A stretch of 64,000 bases of DNA from Turritopsis dohrnii (taxonomy: Eukaryota > Cnidaria > Hydrozoa > Anthoathecata > Oceaniidae): positions 124,001-188,000 of the forward strand of contig BQMF02000265.1 in NCBI GenBank assembly GCA_027922465.2, in the 5' to 3' direction. Below, one piece after another: positions 42,215-52,934 of this stretch; the stretch's first letter is position 1, and each line of letters begins with the position of its first letter. The position numbers and the translations under genes were made by a program. The notes beneath the pieces were generated by a model. That model was not told where the DNA came from and did no database searches. It saw only the letters and a program-made list of their open reading frames with translations.

Positions 42215-44996
42215 GGTGGTAAGAGGGGAAAAAATATTGGAAAAATCGATTTTTCAAAAGTATGATTTCTTGGACCTTTAGACTATGCCTGACACGGCTG
42301 TGTTAATGAAATTTTGGGAAAAAAATCTGAAAATGCATAATCTGGCTGTTTCTATAGGATAATTGATATATTTATGCCTTAGCAACGCCCCTAGCATCAA
42401 GGTTTAGGCCTTCATTTTGCCTGGTTTCTTCACTGCAAATTAGTTTATTTTCCAGAATTATCTACTCTGACCTTCCGTGTGTATATTCCATTACTCAAAA
42501 CCACGTAAACAATTTTCAGAACCCGCGAAAATGCTGCTGAATTGGATGAAGGTGGATGATGCTATTTGTGGATTGATGTTAAAATTTAGGGCTTTGGAGT
42601 AGTTTCTTGGTTATTATTGCAGCTTTTATCACTTGATAAAGAATGGGGAAAGGAAGAAATGTTCAACGCAAGAGAAAGTATCAATCGGGTAATCAATATA
42701 CAGATAAGAAAAACAAAACCATCGTTGACAAAGATATTCCTAAACCAAATCTAGACTGTACTAGTAAAGATAAAATTCATGCAAAGCAGGCAGAAGTAAA
42801 ATCTGAGGAAGATGATTATAATATCATTATTGACTTCAAAATATTGAAAGACATGTTTTCGTCTGTTACATGTCCATCTTGCAGCTCACCTGTTTCTATC
42901 CACAACAACACCGATATGCGAATGGGTTTTTCCAATAAACTTGATTTGTATTGCACATCACCATCATGCTCATTTTTGAATACATTTGACACCTCACCAA
43001 TAACAAGAAATGTGTCAGGAAAGCAAGGCAGAAGCCCCTTTGAAATTAACATCAGAATGGTCACTGCATTTCGTGAAATCGGTAGAGGGTTTGATCCCAT
43101 GGCAAACTTTTCACGTATTGCTAACTTAGATGGAATGAGTCACACTTGCTTCGATTCCATAAATGATAAATTACAAGATGCTTATAAGTCTGTTGCTACA
43201 AAAAGCATAGAGACAGCTGCAGAGACTGTATTTCAAGTTTCTGAAAAAACAGACGATGGGCATGGCTTATGTCGGGTATCATTGGATGGTTCCTGGCAAC
43301 GGCGCGGCCATGCCTCATTGAACGGTGTCGTTACCGCAATAAGTGGTGGAAAGTGTATCGATGTGGAGCCTATGACTAAGTTTTGTAGAGGTTGTGCTTT
43401 GTGGGAGGGTAAAAAAGGAACCAAAGCCTATGAACTTTGGGAGGCTGAGCATGTTTGTGTTATTAACCATACCCTCAGTTCCGGAGCTATGGAGGGTGCA
43501 GGCGCTGTAACCATGTTCAATCGGTCCATTGACAAACACAACCTTATCTATAATGAATACCTTGGTGATGGGGACACGTCATCTTTTAAAGAAGTGGTTC
43601 AGTCTGATCCGTACAAAGCTCAAAAGGTTCGTCCCAAAAAACAAGAATGCGTAGGACATGTACAAAAGCGGCTCGGCACTCGCCTTCGTAAAGTTGTCAA
43701 GAGTTACAAAAGGGTCGAAAAGGTGATCAAAAATGGAAAAGAAGTTGAGAAAATTATTAAACTATCTGGAAAGGGTAAACTGACAGACACAGTTATTAAT
43801 TCATTACAAAATTACTATGGTTTAGCCATCAGAGCAAACAAGGGTAAACTGTACCAAATGAAAAAAGCTGTTGGGGCTGCCCTTCATCATTGTACCAATT
43901 TTCCGAAACCAGAATTTCGCCACAGTTACTGTCCCCCTGCACCTAACACCTGGTGTAAATTCAAACTTGACCAATTTAATGGAACGAATACCTACAAGCC
44001 ACGCATTTCCATCCCAAAATGGATTTATGATGTAATTAGACCAGTTTTCGTAGAACTTTCCGATGATGATTTATTGGGTAAGTGTCTCCACGGACAAACA
44101 CAGAACTCAAACGAAGCGCTAAATCAAATAATTTGGAAAAAAATACCAAAACAGGTGTTTGTTGGAAGAAAAGTTTTAGAAATAGGAGTTTACTCAGCAA
44201 TCATTGAGTATAATGATGGATGTACTGGTGTATTAAACGTATTAGAATTACTTGGTGTGAAGTCGCGCGGTATTTTGACGGAACTGGGATCGATTGACCG
44301 GGATAACATGCGCATCAAAAATTCTGCAAAAAAATGTTCAGATAAGGGTAAAAGAAGGAGAAAGGACTTAAGAACTCACAAGAAAGGACTTTTGGACAAA
44401 GAAAAGGAAAACCAGCCAGAAAAAAGCTATGTTTGTGGTGGATTCTAGTTTATCTCTTAATATTTTTTTAGTTTTTTGCGTTTTTCTGAAAACTGTGTTT
44501 TTTGAGACGGGAAACACCATAATTTTTTATCAATTTGTCCGTTTTACTTGAAATTTTCAGGAAATGTTCATCTTATTGATAGCCTGTGATTGGCCCGATA
44601 TTTAGGATAGTTTACCCATAGTTGGCAAGCTATGGGATTTTTTCATTTCAAAATTTTTGCACTTTTTGTTTTTTAAAAATTGGGTTGACTGTTTTCTTCA
44701 TATCTTGTTAAGTTTTACTCTGTTTGTCAAAAAATTGGGCCAATCACAGCTCCAATATATCATTAACAAGTGTTGAAAATTTGAAAGGTATAGCATTGAT
44801 GGTTATTGAGATATTCTGTTTCCCGTAGATCTAAAAAAAATGCGTATTTTTGCTGACTCAGCATTTTTGAAAAGTGGAAAAAAATTTTTTTTCACTCTTT
44901 TCTTAGTTTTTTGATACCCTGAAAAGACTGACAAAATTTCAAACCAATATCTTTGCTTGTTCAAAAGATAATTTTTTTCCCCTCTTACCACCTTAA
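42211..44996. mobile_element. TTAA-flanked element D, autonomous
   Basis: Ends TTAAGGTGGTAAGAGGGGAA (left) and the identical inverse at the right (..CCCCTCTTACCACCTTAA). TTAA stands on both sides and is shared at the left with element C. It contains one intact single-exon transposase. TTAA duplication fits Kolobok. It inserted into the target duplication of element C, or the reverse, inside the SWIM-YqaJ gene. Confidence 0.9.
42643..44448 (+). CDS. TTAA-element transposase with 'Mutator-like' domain, 601 aa
   Basis: Uninterrupted from ATG. Basic N-terminus, then a C4-type zinc site around residues 75-110 (TCPSCSSPV, LYCTSPSCSF). The catalytic core has CRVSLDGSWQRRGHASLNG (Asp), KFCRGCALWE, HVCVINHTLSSGAMEGAGA, YLGDGDTSSFKEVV (Asp) and KQECVGHVQKRLGTRLRKV. 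A helical C-half contains LLGKCLHGQTQNSNEALNQI, and the basic tail ends YVCGGF. This widespread animal family is often labelled 'Mutator-like transposase', yet the element has TTAA flanks rather than an 8-11 bp duplication, so a Kolobok-type assignment fits the sequence better. Intact and probably recently mobile. Confidence 0.85.
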   Translation: MGKGRNVQRKRKYQSGNQYTDKKNKTIVDKDIPKPNLDCTSKDKIHAKQAEVKSEEDDYNIIIDFKILKDMFSSVTCPSCSSPVSIHNNTDMRMGFSNKLDLYCTSPSCSFLNTFDTSPITRNVSGKQGRSPFEINIRMVTAFREIGRGFDPMANFSRIANLDGMSHTCFDSINDKLQDAYKSVATKSIETAAETVFQVSEKTDDGHGLCRVSLDGSWQRRGHASLNGVVTAISGGKCIDVEPMTKFCRGCALWEGKKGTKAYELWEAEHVCVINHTLSSGAMEGAGAVTMFNRSIDKHNLIYNEYLGDGDTSSFKEVVQSDPYKAQKVRPKKQECVGHVQKRLGTRLRKVVKSYKRVEKVIKNGKEVEKIIKLSGKGKLTDTVINSLQNYYGLAIRANKGKLYQMKKAVGAALHHCTNFPKPEFRHSYCPPAPNTWCKFKLDQFNGTNTYKPRISIPKWIYDVIRPVFVELSDDDLLGKCLHGQTQNSNEALNQIIWKKIPKQVFVGRKVLEIGVYSAIIEYNDGCTGVLNVLELLGVKSRGILTELGSIDRDNMRIKNSAKKCSDKGKRRRKDLRTHKKGLLDKEKENQPEKSYVCGGF

Positions 44997-45856
44997 GGTA
45001 GTATGTGCATAGCCAATACTCTTGTCAATAGCTCTCAATTTATCTTGCATCTTTCTAATGCAAAGCCCATTCTCAATTAAGTTGAAATTCAATCGTGCCT
45101 CATATAAGGTACTCTCAATACCACGCTTGCCAATGTTGCTGTAAAGAGTTGTTTTCATCACAGGAAATTTAACAGTTTCTTTTTCACCTGGTACTCCCCA
45201 CTTTCTCAGTTGACTGGTACATGCCTTTTCAGAAGGAACAATCAACAGTGAATTTAATGAGTACTCAGCCAGTTCCAACAAGAATGCAACAATGTGATTG
45301 CAATACCCACTGAGTCCAGCAGGGCAAGAACATTGTGCTTTATCAACCAAACTGGTCCTTCGATTTATGTGTACAAATACTTGGCGTGAAATGTTCTTCA
45401 TACTTGCTTTGCATTTACACTTTGCAACAAAGTAATTCTTTTGTTTCGAAGTAAAAACAGTTTCTGTAGATATATACCTTTCATTCTTAAATTTTGTACC
45501 CCTAATGAGTGTTTTGGCAATGGGTTTGTTCTTAAGTTTTCCACACTTTTTGATGTGTGAATCGATTTCTCTTTTAGTGAATGTTGGTAAGAACACCAAT
45601 GACTTCCCCCACTCCACTTGAGTTGAATCAGACTTTTCCAGAATAATTTCTATGCACACTTCTTGATTTTCTATTAGATAATTGTAAATTTTTACATCGT
45701 TATTTTCAGCTCTACAGTGAACTGAGTTTGGTTTTTTTATGAAAATACTTTCAATTTCACTTTCCGTCACCATGTTTGTTTTCATTTTGTCGTATCTAAC
45801 CTCCTTTTCATGTATTTTATAATATTGCGCAATCGAATTCGGGAAAGGTGTATTAG
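44997..45856 (-). pseudogene. SWIM zinc-finger part of the SWIM-YqaJ gene (5' part)
   Basis: Minus-strand frame, likely start MKTNMVTESEIES at 45785. FVAKCKCKASMK leads to QCSCPAGLSGYCNHIVAFLL, the CxCx(n)CxH SWIM zinc site. CTSQLRKWGVPGEKE and YEARLNFNLIENGL follow, and the frame runs into element D at 44996. The same protein continues at 41392 and 30557 with the YqaJ nuclease. SWIM domains bind DNA or protein partners. Large SWIM-YqaJ proteins are common in cnidarian repeats. Confidence 0.85.
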
Positions 45857-45911
45857 CATTCCAGTAGAACAAAGTGGTTTAATACAAACTGTTGTCTGTA
45901 TCATACGAGAG

Positions 45912-46415
45912 ATGGAGGTCACTTTCAAGACTAATGTTGCTTCCCGCGGCTGGCATTTCTATGGTAAAACTGTTTGGTCGAATCCCGTAAAGGGAGAGAA
46001 GCTTTTTGCGAAGAAGGAAGAAGACAAGAACGCTTTGTTGGTTGATCCATACGCTATTGCATGGATGCGAAAATCAAAGGCGAAACTAATAGCAGATGTT
46101 GTCGGGCATATTCCACAGGAAATATTAAGATTCGTTTATTTTTTTCTGCAACACGGTGGTTCAGTTGAAGGTTTTGTGCACAACGAGAAATACAGACCCT
46201 CGCCCATTCCGAAAGGTGGTCTAGAAATAATTTTAGTTGCAACTTTTAAGATTGAATTTTCGAAAGGACAATATCTGACTAGGATGAAAGAGCTAATAGA
46301 AAAGAACTATGACCTTACTCTAGAAGGGATAGATAAAGATAACGAACAAAGCGAAGACGACGATGATGGCGACTGTATCATGTTATTTGAAGACACTGAA
46401 GCTTGTAATACATAA
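45912..46415 (+). CDS. HIRAN-like protein of the multigene transposon, about 167 aa
   Basis: From ATG 45912: MEVTFKTNVASRGWHFYGKT, VKGEKLFAKKE, LVDPYAIAWM, VVGHIPQEILRFVYFFLQHG and YRPSPIPKGGLEIILVATF, ending in an acidic tail with DDDDGDCIMLFED. The RGWH..G...W / GE.L / DP.A / VGHIP order is that of HIRAN domains, which bind DNA ends in SNF2 helicases such as HLTF. It is divergent from the SWIM-YqaJ gene with about 125 bp between starts. It may tie the nuclease or transposase to single-stranded 3' ends; that is inference. The frame is intact. Confidence 0.75.
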   Translation: MEVTFKTNVASRGWHFYGKTVWSNPVKGEKLFAKKEEDKNALLVDPYAIAWMRKSKAKLIADVVGHIPQEILRFVYFFLQHGGSVEGFVHNEKYRPSPIPKGGLEIILVATFKIEFSKGQYLTRMKELIEKNYDLTLEGIDKDNEQSEDDDDGDCIMLFEDTEACNT

Positions 46416-46435
46416 ATGTAAATTCACAGGGCTCA

Positions 46436-46539
46436 AAAATTTTCGGACTACACAATTTTCGGACGGTAAAATTTTCGGACAATACAATTTTCGGACACAG
46501 CCTCTGTCCGAACATTAAAGCGTCCGAAAATTTTCGTAA
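46436..46539. repeat. Right terminus with TTTTCGGAC iterons
   Basis: ATTTTCGGAC occurs at least four times, then the inverse GTCCGAA twice, up to the CGTAA end and TTAA. It mirrors 25524-25640. Confidence 0.85.
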
Positions 46540-46590
46540 TTAATGTAATACAAGTTTTTATTTAGCTTTTTACGTAAAGAATTATCTTAA

Positions 46591-47710
46591 AGAGGCATTG
46601 TACGGCTGAAATCAACAAAAATAGGGCTGTCGAAAAAAACGGTCGTTGTAATCTTGATGTCCCATATCTAATCTTTATGAAACAATCGTACCTGTATTTG
46701 GGTTATCGTGGAAAGCCAAACAAGAAACGATGTCGAACAAGATGAGCTAGTATAAATAAAAAAATTGCTGTTTTTGTAATCAATTTTTTCACTTACGTTA
46801 TCAAGTTACAAAAAAATAAAAGCGCCAAAAGACTATGATATTATATAAGAAATTAATTTCGTGGTTCTGATGCGAAAGCCATGTATCATTTTGAAGATAT
46901 ATGTGGATAACATTTACATACTTTTTTCTCTATCACTTGACAATTATGTTTCTCAAACGATATGGGTTTATACATGACATTTGAATACGAATAAGTTCTG
47001 TTTTATGACCTTTTCGATGTGAATTATCATTCGTCTGTATCAAAATGTAAATTTTAGATCACGATTCAACGATAGACTCTTATTTTTTTTACAGAAATAT
47101 TAAATATATGATAATAACAACAACTCTCTTCTTTTTCTTCCCACATTTACATTCTTCTCCACATTTTACTTCCCTTGTCTTGCAGGGGCAACCAGATCTT
47201 TCACCATCTTTTCTGCTGCAAGTCGAGTTACATATACAATGCTGAAAATGCACGAGTGAGTAAATGTAATCAAATTTAAGTTTTGTTGAGAACAAACAAC
47301 GAAGAAAAAGTTTTGTATTGATTGGAATAGGCAATGAAATCAAATCACTTTAAATTAGCTTCCACAACATTCTCTTATAATGATAAAAGTAATCTTACTT
47401 GAGTTAAGACAGCTGACATGTTTCTTCACACACAACGATGACTTATGAAGAAGTTCTTCCATATTAATTTATAATTCATGAGAAAATTCAGTAATTACTT
47501 CTAACACGTATTGTAGAAGAATGAATTCTTTCACCAATATATTGCTTAAAAGGTGTCAAAACTATGTTTCAGGTTGATTTCCCGAAATAAAGAAATTCTC
47601 TGTTCTTCTCCGACAGGGAAAGCTTGATTATTTGCCGCCATATTTGTTTATATTTTTCATGTTCGATCACGTGACGATAATATTTACAATTTTAGCCGTA
47701 CAATGCCTCT
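46591..47710. mobile_element. TTAA-flanked element E with cysteine-rich exon
   Basis: AGAGGCATTGTACGGCTGAAAT at the left and TTTAGCCGTACAATGCCTCT at the right, with TTAA at 46587-46590 and 47711-47714. Contains one Cys-rich minus-strand exon (47089-47343) and otherwise AT-rich sequence. Confidence 0.9.
47089..47343 (-). pseudogene. Cysteine-rich (CXC-like) exon in element E
   Basis: HCICNSTCSRKDG, RSGCPCKTREVKCGEECKCG: nine or more cysteines in C.C...C / GCPCK / CG..C.CG spacing, like the CXC zinc modules at the ends of several invertebrate TE proteins. The hydrophobic flanks in the open frame are probably intron. A splice acceptor before HCIC is plausible. It is too short to name the parent protein. 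Confidence 0.5.
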
Positions 47711-47742
47711 TTAAAGAAAGGCGTTGCACTACATTTGGGAAA

Positions 47743-49235
47743 CCATAGAAATACGAAAAGAGATAGAATAACATCAAACTTTAGCTCACCTTAGCTCTAT
47801 TCAAATTTCTATTCAATTTTCAAACAATGAGAATCCATGCGTGTTGCCTCGCCTCATTCTCTTTTATGCAATGTTTATTATTTTTTAACTACTCGGTAAA
47901 ATTTGAAGTAAAAACCGAAAATTTTAAATCAAAAACGAGTATACTTAACAAGTTCATTCGTAAAAACAAACATGCTATCCTTATTAGGGCTTCTAAAAGC
48001 TACTTTTTTCAGAAAATCGGAACTGAATTCGTTTTTTCGTTTTTATGTTAATGAAAAACATATTTTCGGTTTTTCATTTCACATACCCGGACGTTTGTTT
48101 CATTATTTTACGAACTAAAAGCGTTTTCAAGTTGTTTTCACTAGTACGACCTCCTAAGGAATATAGAATGTTGTGGTGTAAGGATCGGGACCGAAACTAA
48201 TTGGCGTCCTCTTAATTATGGTCATAAACATTGTTTACACTTTCTTAATTGTCGGCGAATAATTATCACGCCGAAAAAATAAATCTACCAATCAAAATCT
48301 CTGGTATTGAACAATAGCGCACGTGCACAGCTGTATTATTTTAAGTTTGTTAAAACAATCTCCTATTGTGCAAAGGATGAGTGAGAAGAAAGTTATGTTT
48401 CTGCCAAACCAGATTATAAAGATCATACTTTGATCATTCATACTCTTACAGAAACCTTCCAGAAAAAGAAGTTGAAGTATTTTTCTCCAATTTTAGGCAG
48501 TCAGAATATTCATTTTATACATAAATATATTTTTAATGCCATTTATATATGTCAAGGCAACTCCTTTAAGAATCTTTTGATATTTACGACAAAGCAGTGA
48601 AGTGGTGATATTATTCAATGCAGTGATGATCTCTGTTTCATCAGAAAGCTGGCAGCTTGTCCAGAGAACATTGTTCATAGTAAAAACAATTTATAACAAC
48701 TTGTAAAATTGTTCGTGTTCGTTCAAACAGAAATAGCATAAGGAATTTCCACTTCAAAACATACATGTTCATTACGAGAATCAAGTGTACCTTCGTCAAT
48801 GTTATTTTGTCTTCATTTGTATCAATGTCTCAAAATCTTTAATATGATTTTACCAGAGATAGGTAAAAATTTCTGATTTTGCATATTTGATTAGCTGATC
48901 ACGAGAAAACAATGAATACGAATATTATTCTCGTCAAATCATAAAACGCAAACTTATTTTTCGTTTTGCTATCATCTGAATAATTCTAATAATTTTGATA
49001 ATTATGCAGAATTGATAAAAAGACATTACCTGAAGTCCCACATTTTGAAAAATTAACAATAGATCTCGAGATCTGAATTACGACTTTTATTACGGGGAAC
49101 AATAGACTTCCATATATAGCGCGAAATTTTAAATTTTTAAAATTCAACTTTGTATACGGCCACCAGTAATTACAACACGGATGGTACAAAGGAAATTTCA
49201 TCGATGTTATTCTATCTCTTTTCGTATTTCTATGG
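47743..49235. mobile_element. 1.5-kb MITE-like element with 33-bp TIRs
   Basis: CCATAGAAATACGAAAAGAG with AGATAGAATAACATC following is mirrored at 49203-49235. GGAAA lies on both sides (47738-47742 and 49236-49240), a candidate 5-bp duplication. No recognisable protein inside; a 61-residue minus frame (48493-48678) has helical character but no known motif. Confidence 0.75.
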
Positions 49236-49240
49236 GGAAA

Positions 49241-49938
49241 CCTAAAATTTATTCTTAGGTTTTGAAACAGGAATATTTATGTTCATATAGTCGTATAGTT
49301 TGTATTTATTTTGAAATAAAAATAATTCATACACAGACTCCCACTTACTGCCTCATTTAAATGAATACAATTTGGTTTTCTCACTTTTTCATTTCGCCGA
49401 CTTTGCAACCGGTTGCGGCTGCTTTATTGCCAGTTGGAGTCCAGTTTCTACATTATTGATATGTTTCTTATACCGAGTAGTACGGTACTGCCTACCAGAA
49501 TCTTAAATCGAGATGCAAAAATGACTCAAACAATGATGATCGATCGGGTTGGCTCAAGTAAAATGCTTCACTGCATTGTATTTAAGGGGGTTCTGAACAT
49601 GAGTAATTAAATAAAAATGAAACAATTCGGTTAAAAACTTATCTTAAGTTGCCCATTTACTTTGGTTTTTCAAGTTAAATGCAAACAAGGAATTCATTTT
49701 ACGTTATTAACTACAACTACAATCCTGTGTATAAACTAGACCGCTTTTCCAGTTCAATCAGCTTTTTCATTCGCTCAATAGTTCAAATGATTTCAACTAT
49801 CAGCCGAATAAGATTGCCTCAGCCAATCAAAAATCAGAACGCTCATTCAAAAACGGGAACCGTCTAAAAAAACTCGAGAACTGTCTGAACAAAACCGAGA
49901 ACTGTGACACCTCGAGAGCCATCGTAGATAAACTATAT
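49241..49938. other. Sequence without recognised gene
   Basis: Short open frames only, none with motifs. I see nothing to report. Confidence 0.5.
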
Positions 49939-49989
49939 ATGCTATACAGATTCTTGAATGATACTTTCTTCTTTTGCTCCATATTTCAG

Positions 49990-50520
49990 ATACTTCTACA
50001 CAGGCTACCTACCACAGGTTATGTTTCAATTATCTTTCCAAGCAAAGACCGAAAACGGAAATACTTTCAATTTACTCTGCAAACAGAAAATAAAGAACAA
50101 AGAGTTGTTTGCTTCTCACCTGAGAAACACAAATTAGTCTCAAAAATTTCCGATATCAACCAAGCTTGTCAAATTACTAAATTTCAGTGTGGGTAATTAT
50201 TCATCAGTTAAACAAGTCGACGCAAGGGTTTCAGAAGAAATTGGCCAGTTCTTCCTTGAAGATCATTGCGGAAATCATAAATAAATGTCAGATGTATGAT
50301 GTAGTCAATACATCAGCAATGATTTACAGTCTCTCTGAGACTGAACATATAGTTAAAGAAAGTGGTCCTTTAACTTTGAGAAAGGGCTGCCTTCGGGATG
50401 AAGCAATTGCAAATGCATAGTGGCAGATGATGACGTAATGATGTCTACAGAAAACTGTATTAAACAAGGAGAAGTGTCATTTGCAGCTCGTGATGTTCTT
50501 GGAGGTGCAAGTGTACAACC
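49990..50520 (+). pseudogene. OB-fold-like fragment, possibly transposon-associated
   Basis: LPTTGYVSIIFPSKDRKRKY, FQFTLQTENKEQRVVCFSPE and KHKLVSKISDINQACQITKF resemble a family of repeated animal proteins with an RPA/OB-like strand pattern (G.V...SP....KYF...LQ.....RAVCFSPEK). A GPLTLRKGCLRDEAI segment and IVADDDV follow in broken frames. Function unknown; the recognition is by pattern only. Confidence 0.35.
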
Positions 50521-50664
50521 AGGGTTACTTTACCAATGCTTCTTTTTACTTTGAAATCGCTTTAAATTTCAATTTCAACTGCTATGATATCATCCATACC
50601 TCTGTCAACTTCTGATACATATCAGATAAAATCAAATTAGCAAAATTAATGCTAAAGACCGAGT

Positions 50665-50977
50665 TATACCTTAGCGATATAATTTCGCGTGGACATATTT
50701 TAGCGGATGAATTTTTGTCTTCAAAATGTATTATACACAAACAAAGGTAATGTAATGAAAAACTAAAATACAGTGTTAAATACAGTGTTAAACTTATCGC
50801 CCTGTTCATTATCTATACCTATTTTTTGAAATTCAAACATCTGTATTATAGAGAAAAACAAATTAACATTTCGCGGAGATATATTTTCGCGGATGAAGAC
50901 ATTTGCAAACTTTTCACAGAGTCATATTTTCGCGGAAATGGCCATAATCCGCGAAAATCTATCTCGTTAAAGTATAT
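50665..50977. mobile_element. MITE with TTTTCGCGG motifs
   Basis: TATACCTTAGCGATATAATT at the left pairs imperfectly with the right end (reverse complement TATACTTTAACGAGATAGAT). Internal ATTTTCGCGGA motifs recall, but are not identical to, those of element C at 41393. Confidence 0.6.
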
Positions 50978-51079
50978 CAAGTACAACTTAGCAAATAATA
51001 AAGTTGTGACGATTGATCTTATACAACTAAAGTTTTTCGTTATATACTGTTGACATGTTGATTACTTTTAATATTTTGT

Positions 51080-51895
51080 TTTAAAGAGGAATACCAGATG
51101 GATTCTTGAGAGTTGCCTACCTACCTGGATGAATTTTTTGATATCATACAAAATATTCATTCTTCAAAGTCATTTCATCCGGGAGTAAAGAAAACTTACA
51201 AGCAGGTAAATAAACGAGTAATTTCGTTTTCAGTATCTCACTTCCTTTGGTGGTGTTGGTTTTGAAATATATTGGAATTTCAAGATTTCAATAAAATTTT
51301 TGCTTTAGGTATCATCGTCATTCTGGGGAATTCCTGGAGATGTGGTTCGAGAATTCGTGAAACTTTGTGAGCAATGTCATTTAAAACAACCGAAAGAAAC
51401 TGTTGCTCCCATTAAGCCAATCATATCCAACGGTTTTAAGAAGCGTTTGCAGGTATTGTTATAATACTTCATCTACAATTTAAGCTCCACTAAACTAAAT
51501 TTATTGACTCCTGTTTCAAGGTAGACCTAATTGACATGCAACACCTTCCTGATGGTGAATACAAGTACATACTGCATTTTATTGATCATTGGTCTCGCTT
51601 CAATTTCGTTTCACCACAAGCAAAGAAGCTGGACCAATCTGCGATAAAGTGGAAAAAATTCTCTCTTTTTGGATCACCCAGTATATTTCATTCGGATAAT
51701 GGATCCGAAGTTGTAAATAAAAGTATGAAAAATTTGATTGAGCGCTGACCTGGCCAAATACAACTTATTCAGGACGACCCAGGCATCCTCAGAGTCAAGG
51801 AATGGTCGAGCAAGCTCATATCAATGTTCAAAATAAAATTGCAGCACGGATGGCGGATTTAAAAGATAAAACAAAAGCGTAATGGAGTAAATGGC
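51080..51895 (+). pseudogene. Second, distinct Ginger1/Gypsy-type integrase remnant
   Basis: Three exon-like blocks: about 51080-51205 (FHPGVKKTYKQ), 51309-51453 (WGIPGDVVREFVKLCEQCHL, a partial HHCC-type CxxC, then KRLQ before GT) and 51522-51895 (VDLIDMQHLPDGEYKYILHF, IDHWSRF, FHSDNGSEVVNKSM, then after a frame break HPQSQGMVEQAHI). The DDE residues are visible as DLIDM, SDNG and MVEQ. This is a different lineage from the OTU-bearing elements. No TIRs were found, so Ginger1 DNA transposon versus LTR-element origin stays open. Confidence 0.7.
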
Positions 51896-52077
51896 TGCCA
51901 CACATTTGTTGTAAAAGAACTATCATTTCGTTTCCTAAAGATCCTCACTAAAATGCCTTCAACGCATCGCATGTTACTCGTTTAGATCCCGGACAAAAAT
52001 TGTGGCAAAAGATCCTTAAAAAAAAGGAATGATAAAAAAAATGGACCAACGAATGTCCTTCTACTTGCGTGCACAAC

Positions 52078-52809
52078 CAGGGACGTCCACGAAAACTAAC
52101 AGAAAGAGACGAGAGAGCCGTCGTAAGAGCCGTGACGACCCTCCATGAGGTGTCGTCATTCACATGCCGGTGAATCCAAGATCAAGCGGATGCCATGCAC
52201 GCATCGAATAGGACTGTCCGGAGATGTCTGAGAAAGCACGGATACGGCTACCGCCAGTCGAGGAAGAAGAGACTTGTGTCGCAGGACGACAAAAGAAAAC
52301 GACTGCAAATTGCGGACACATTCTGGACGCAACAGATTTCATTTTATTTTGACGGAGTTGGTTTCGCACACAAGTTCAATCCGCACGGCGAGGCCAGGTC
52401 GACCGGCACCATGGCAAGGAGAAGAGCTAACGAAGGGCTGGACAGAACAACGAAAGGAAAAAAGGAAGGCAGTTGAGGAAGAATGGCTCGTTTTTTGTTG
52501 CAATTGGATACAACAAAGGCGTCGTCCTTTACAAGCAACACCACTGGGAGGTAACCGTGGAAAAGTTTGGCAATTTTGTACGAAATGTGTTTCCGCCAAC
52601 GTTCCGGAAATGCGTGAACCCGGACTCCCAGTTCTTCCTGCAGGACGGCGACCCGCGACAAAACTCGCGACTGGCAAAGACGGCAATGGAAGATATCGGC
52701 TGCGGGATGTTCGCGATCCCAGCTCGTTCGCCGGATTTGAATCCCATCGAAAACATATTCTACTTGGCGCGCAAAAGGCTGAAGGAGGATTTCTTCAGTT
52801 TCTTCGCTT
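52078..52809 (+). pseudogene. Tc1-like transposase pseudogene 1
   Basis: GRPRKLTERDERAVVRAVTT (paired-type HTH), SNRTVRRCLRKHGYGYRQSR, FYFDGVGFAHKFNPHGEARS (first catalytic Asp), FFLQDGDPRQNSRLA (second Asp) and PARSPDLNPIENIFYLARKR (third acidic region). A stop near 52170 and a frameshift near 52470 break it. Base composition is visibly richer in G+C than the flanks. Confidence 0.85.
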
Positions 52810-52934
52810 AGTTATGTACATAGACTAACTAACTATTAAATCATTTGTTGTTGTTTTTTTAAATGAAAGTTCCACTAACTGTTTCGGTCTACTGGAGGTA
52901 TTTACATCAAGATGGTGGCATGTCCTCATTACAG

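Larger units (their letters stand above)
25524..46539. mobile_element. Multigene TTAA transposon (THAP-DDE, SWIM-YqaJ, HIRAN-like), 21 kb with nested insertions
   Basis: TTACGAAAATTTTTGGACG at the left is mirrored by CGTCCGAAAATTTTCGTAA at the right, each bordered by TTAA (25520-25523, 46540-46543). Both termini carry several direct TTTTCGGAC motifs within 110 bases. Subtracting the CACTA element (10.7 kb) and the two nested TTAA elements (3.6 kb) leaves an original element of about 6.7 kb with four genes in alternating orientation. THAP-DDE_4 transposases accompanied by a YqaJ nuclease recall the ISL2EU group, while a TTAA duplication recalls Kolobok, so the superfamily is open. Confidence 0.8.

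Noticed and set aside
42643..44448. Assignment of element D to the Mutator superfamily by protein label alone
   Set aside because: The TTAA borders and short identical TIRs do not fit an 8-11 bp duplication; kept as Kolobok-type with reservation.
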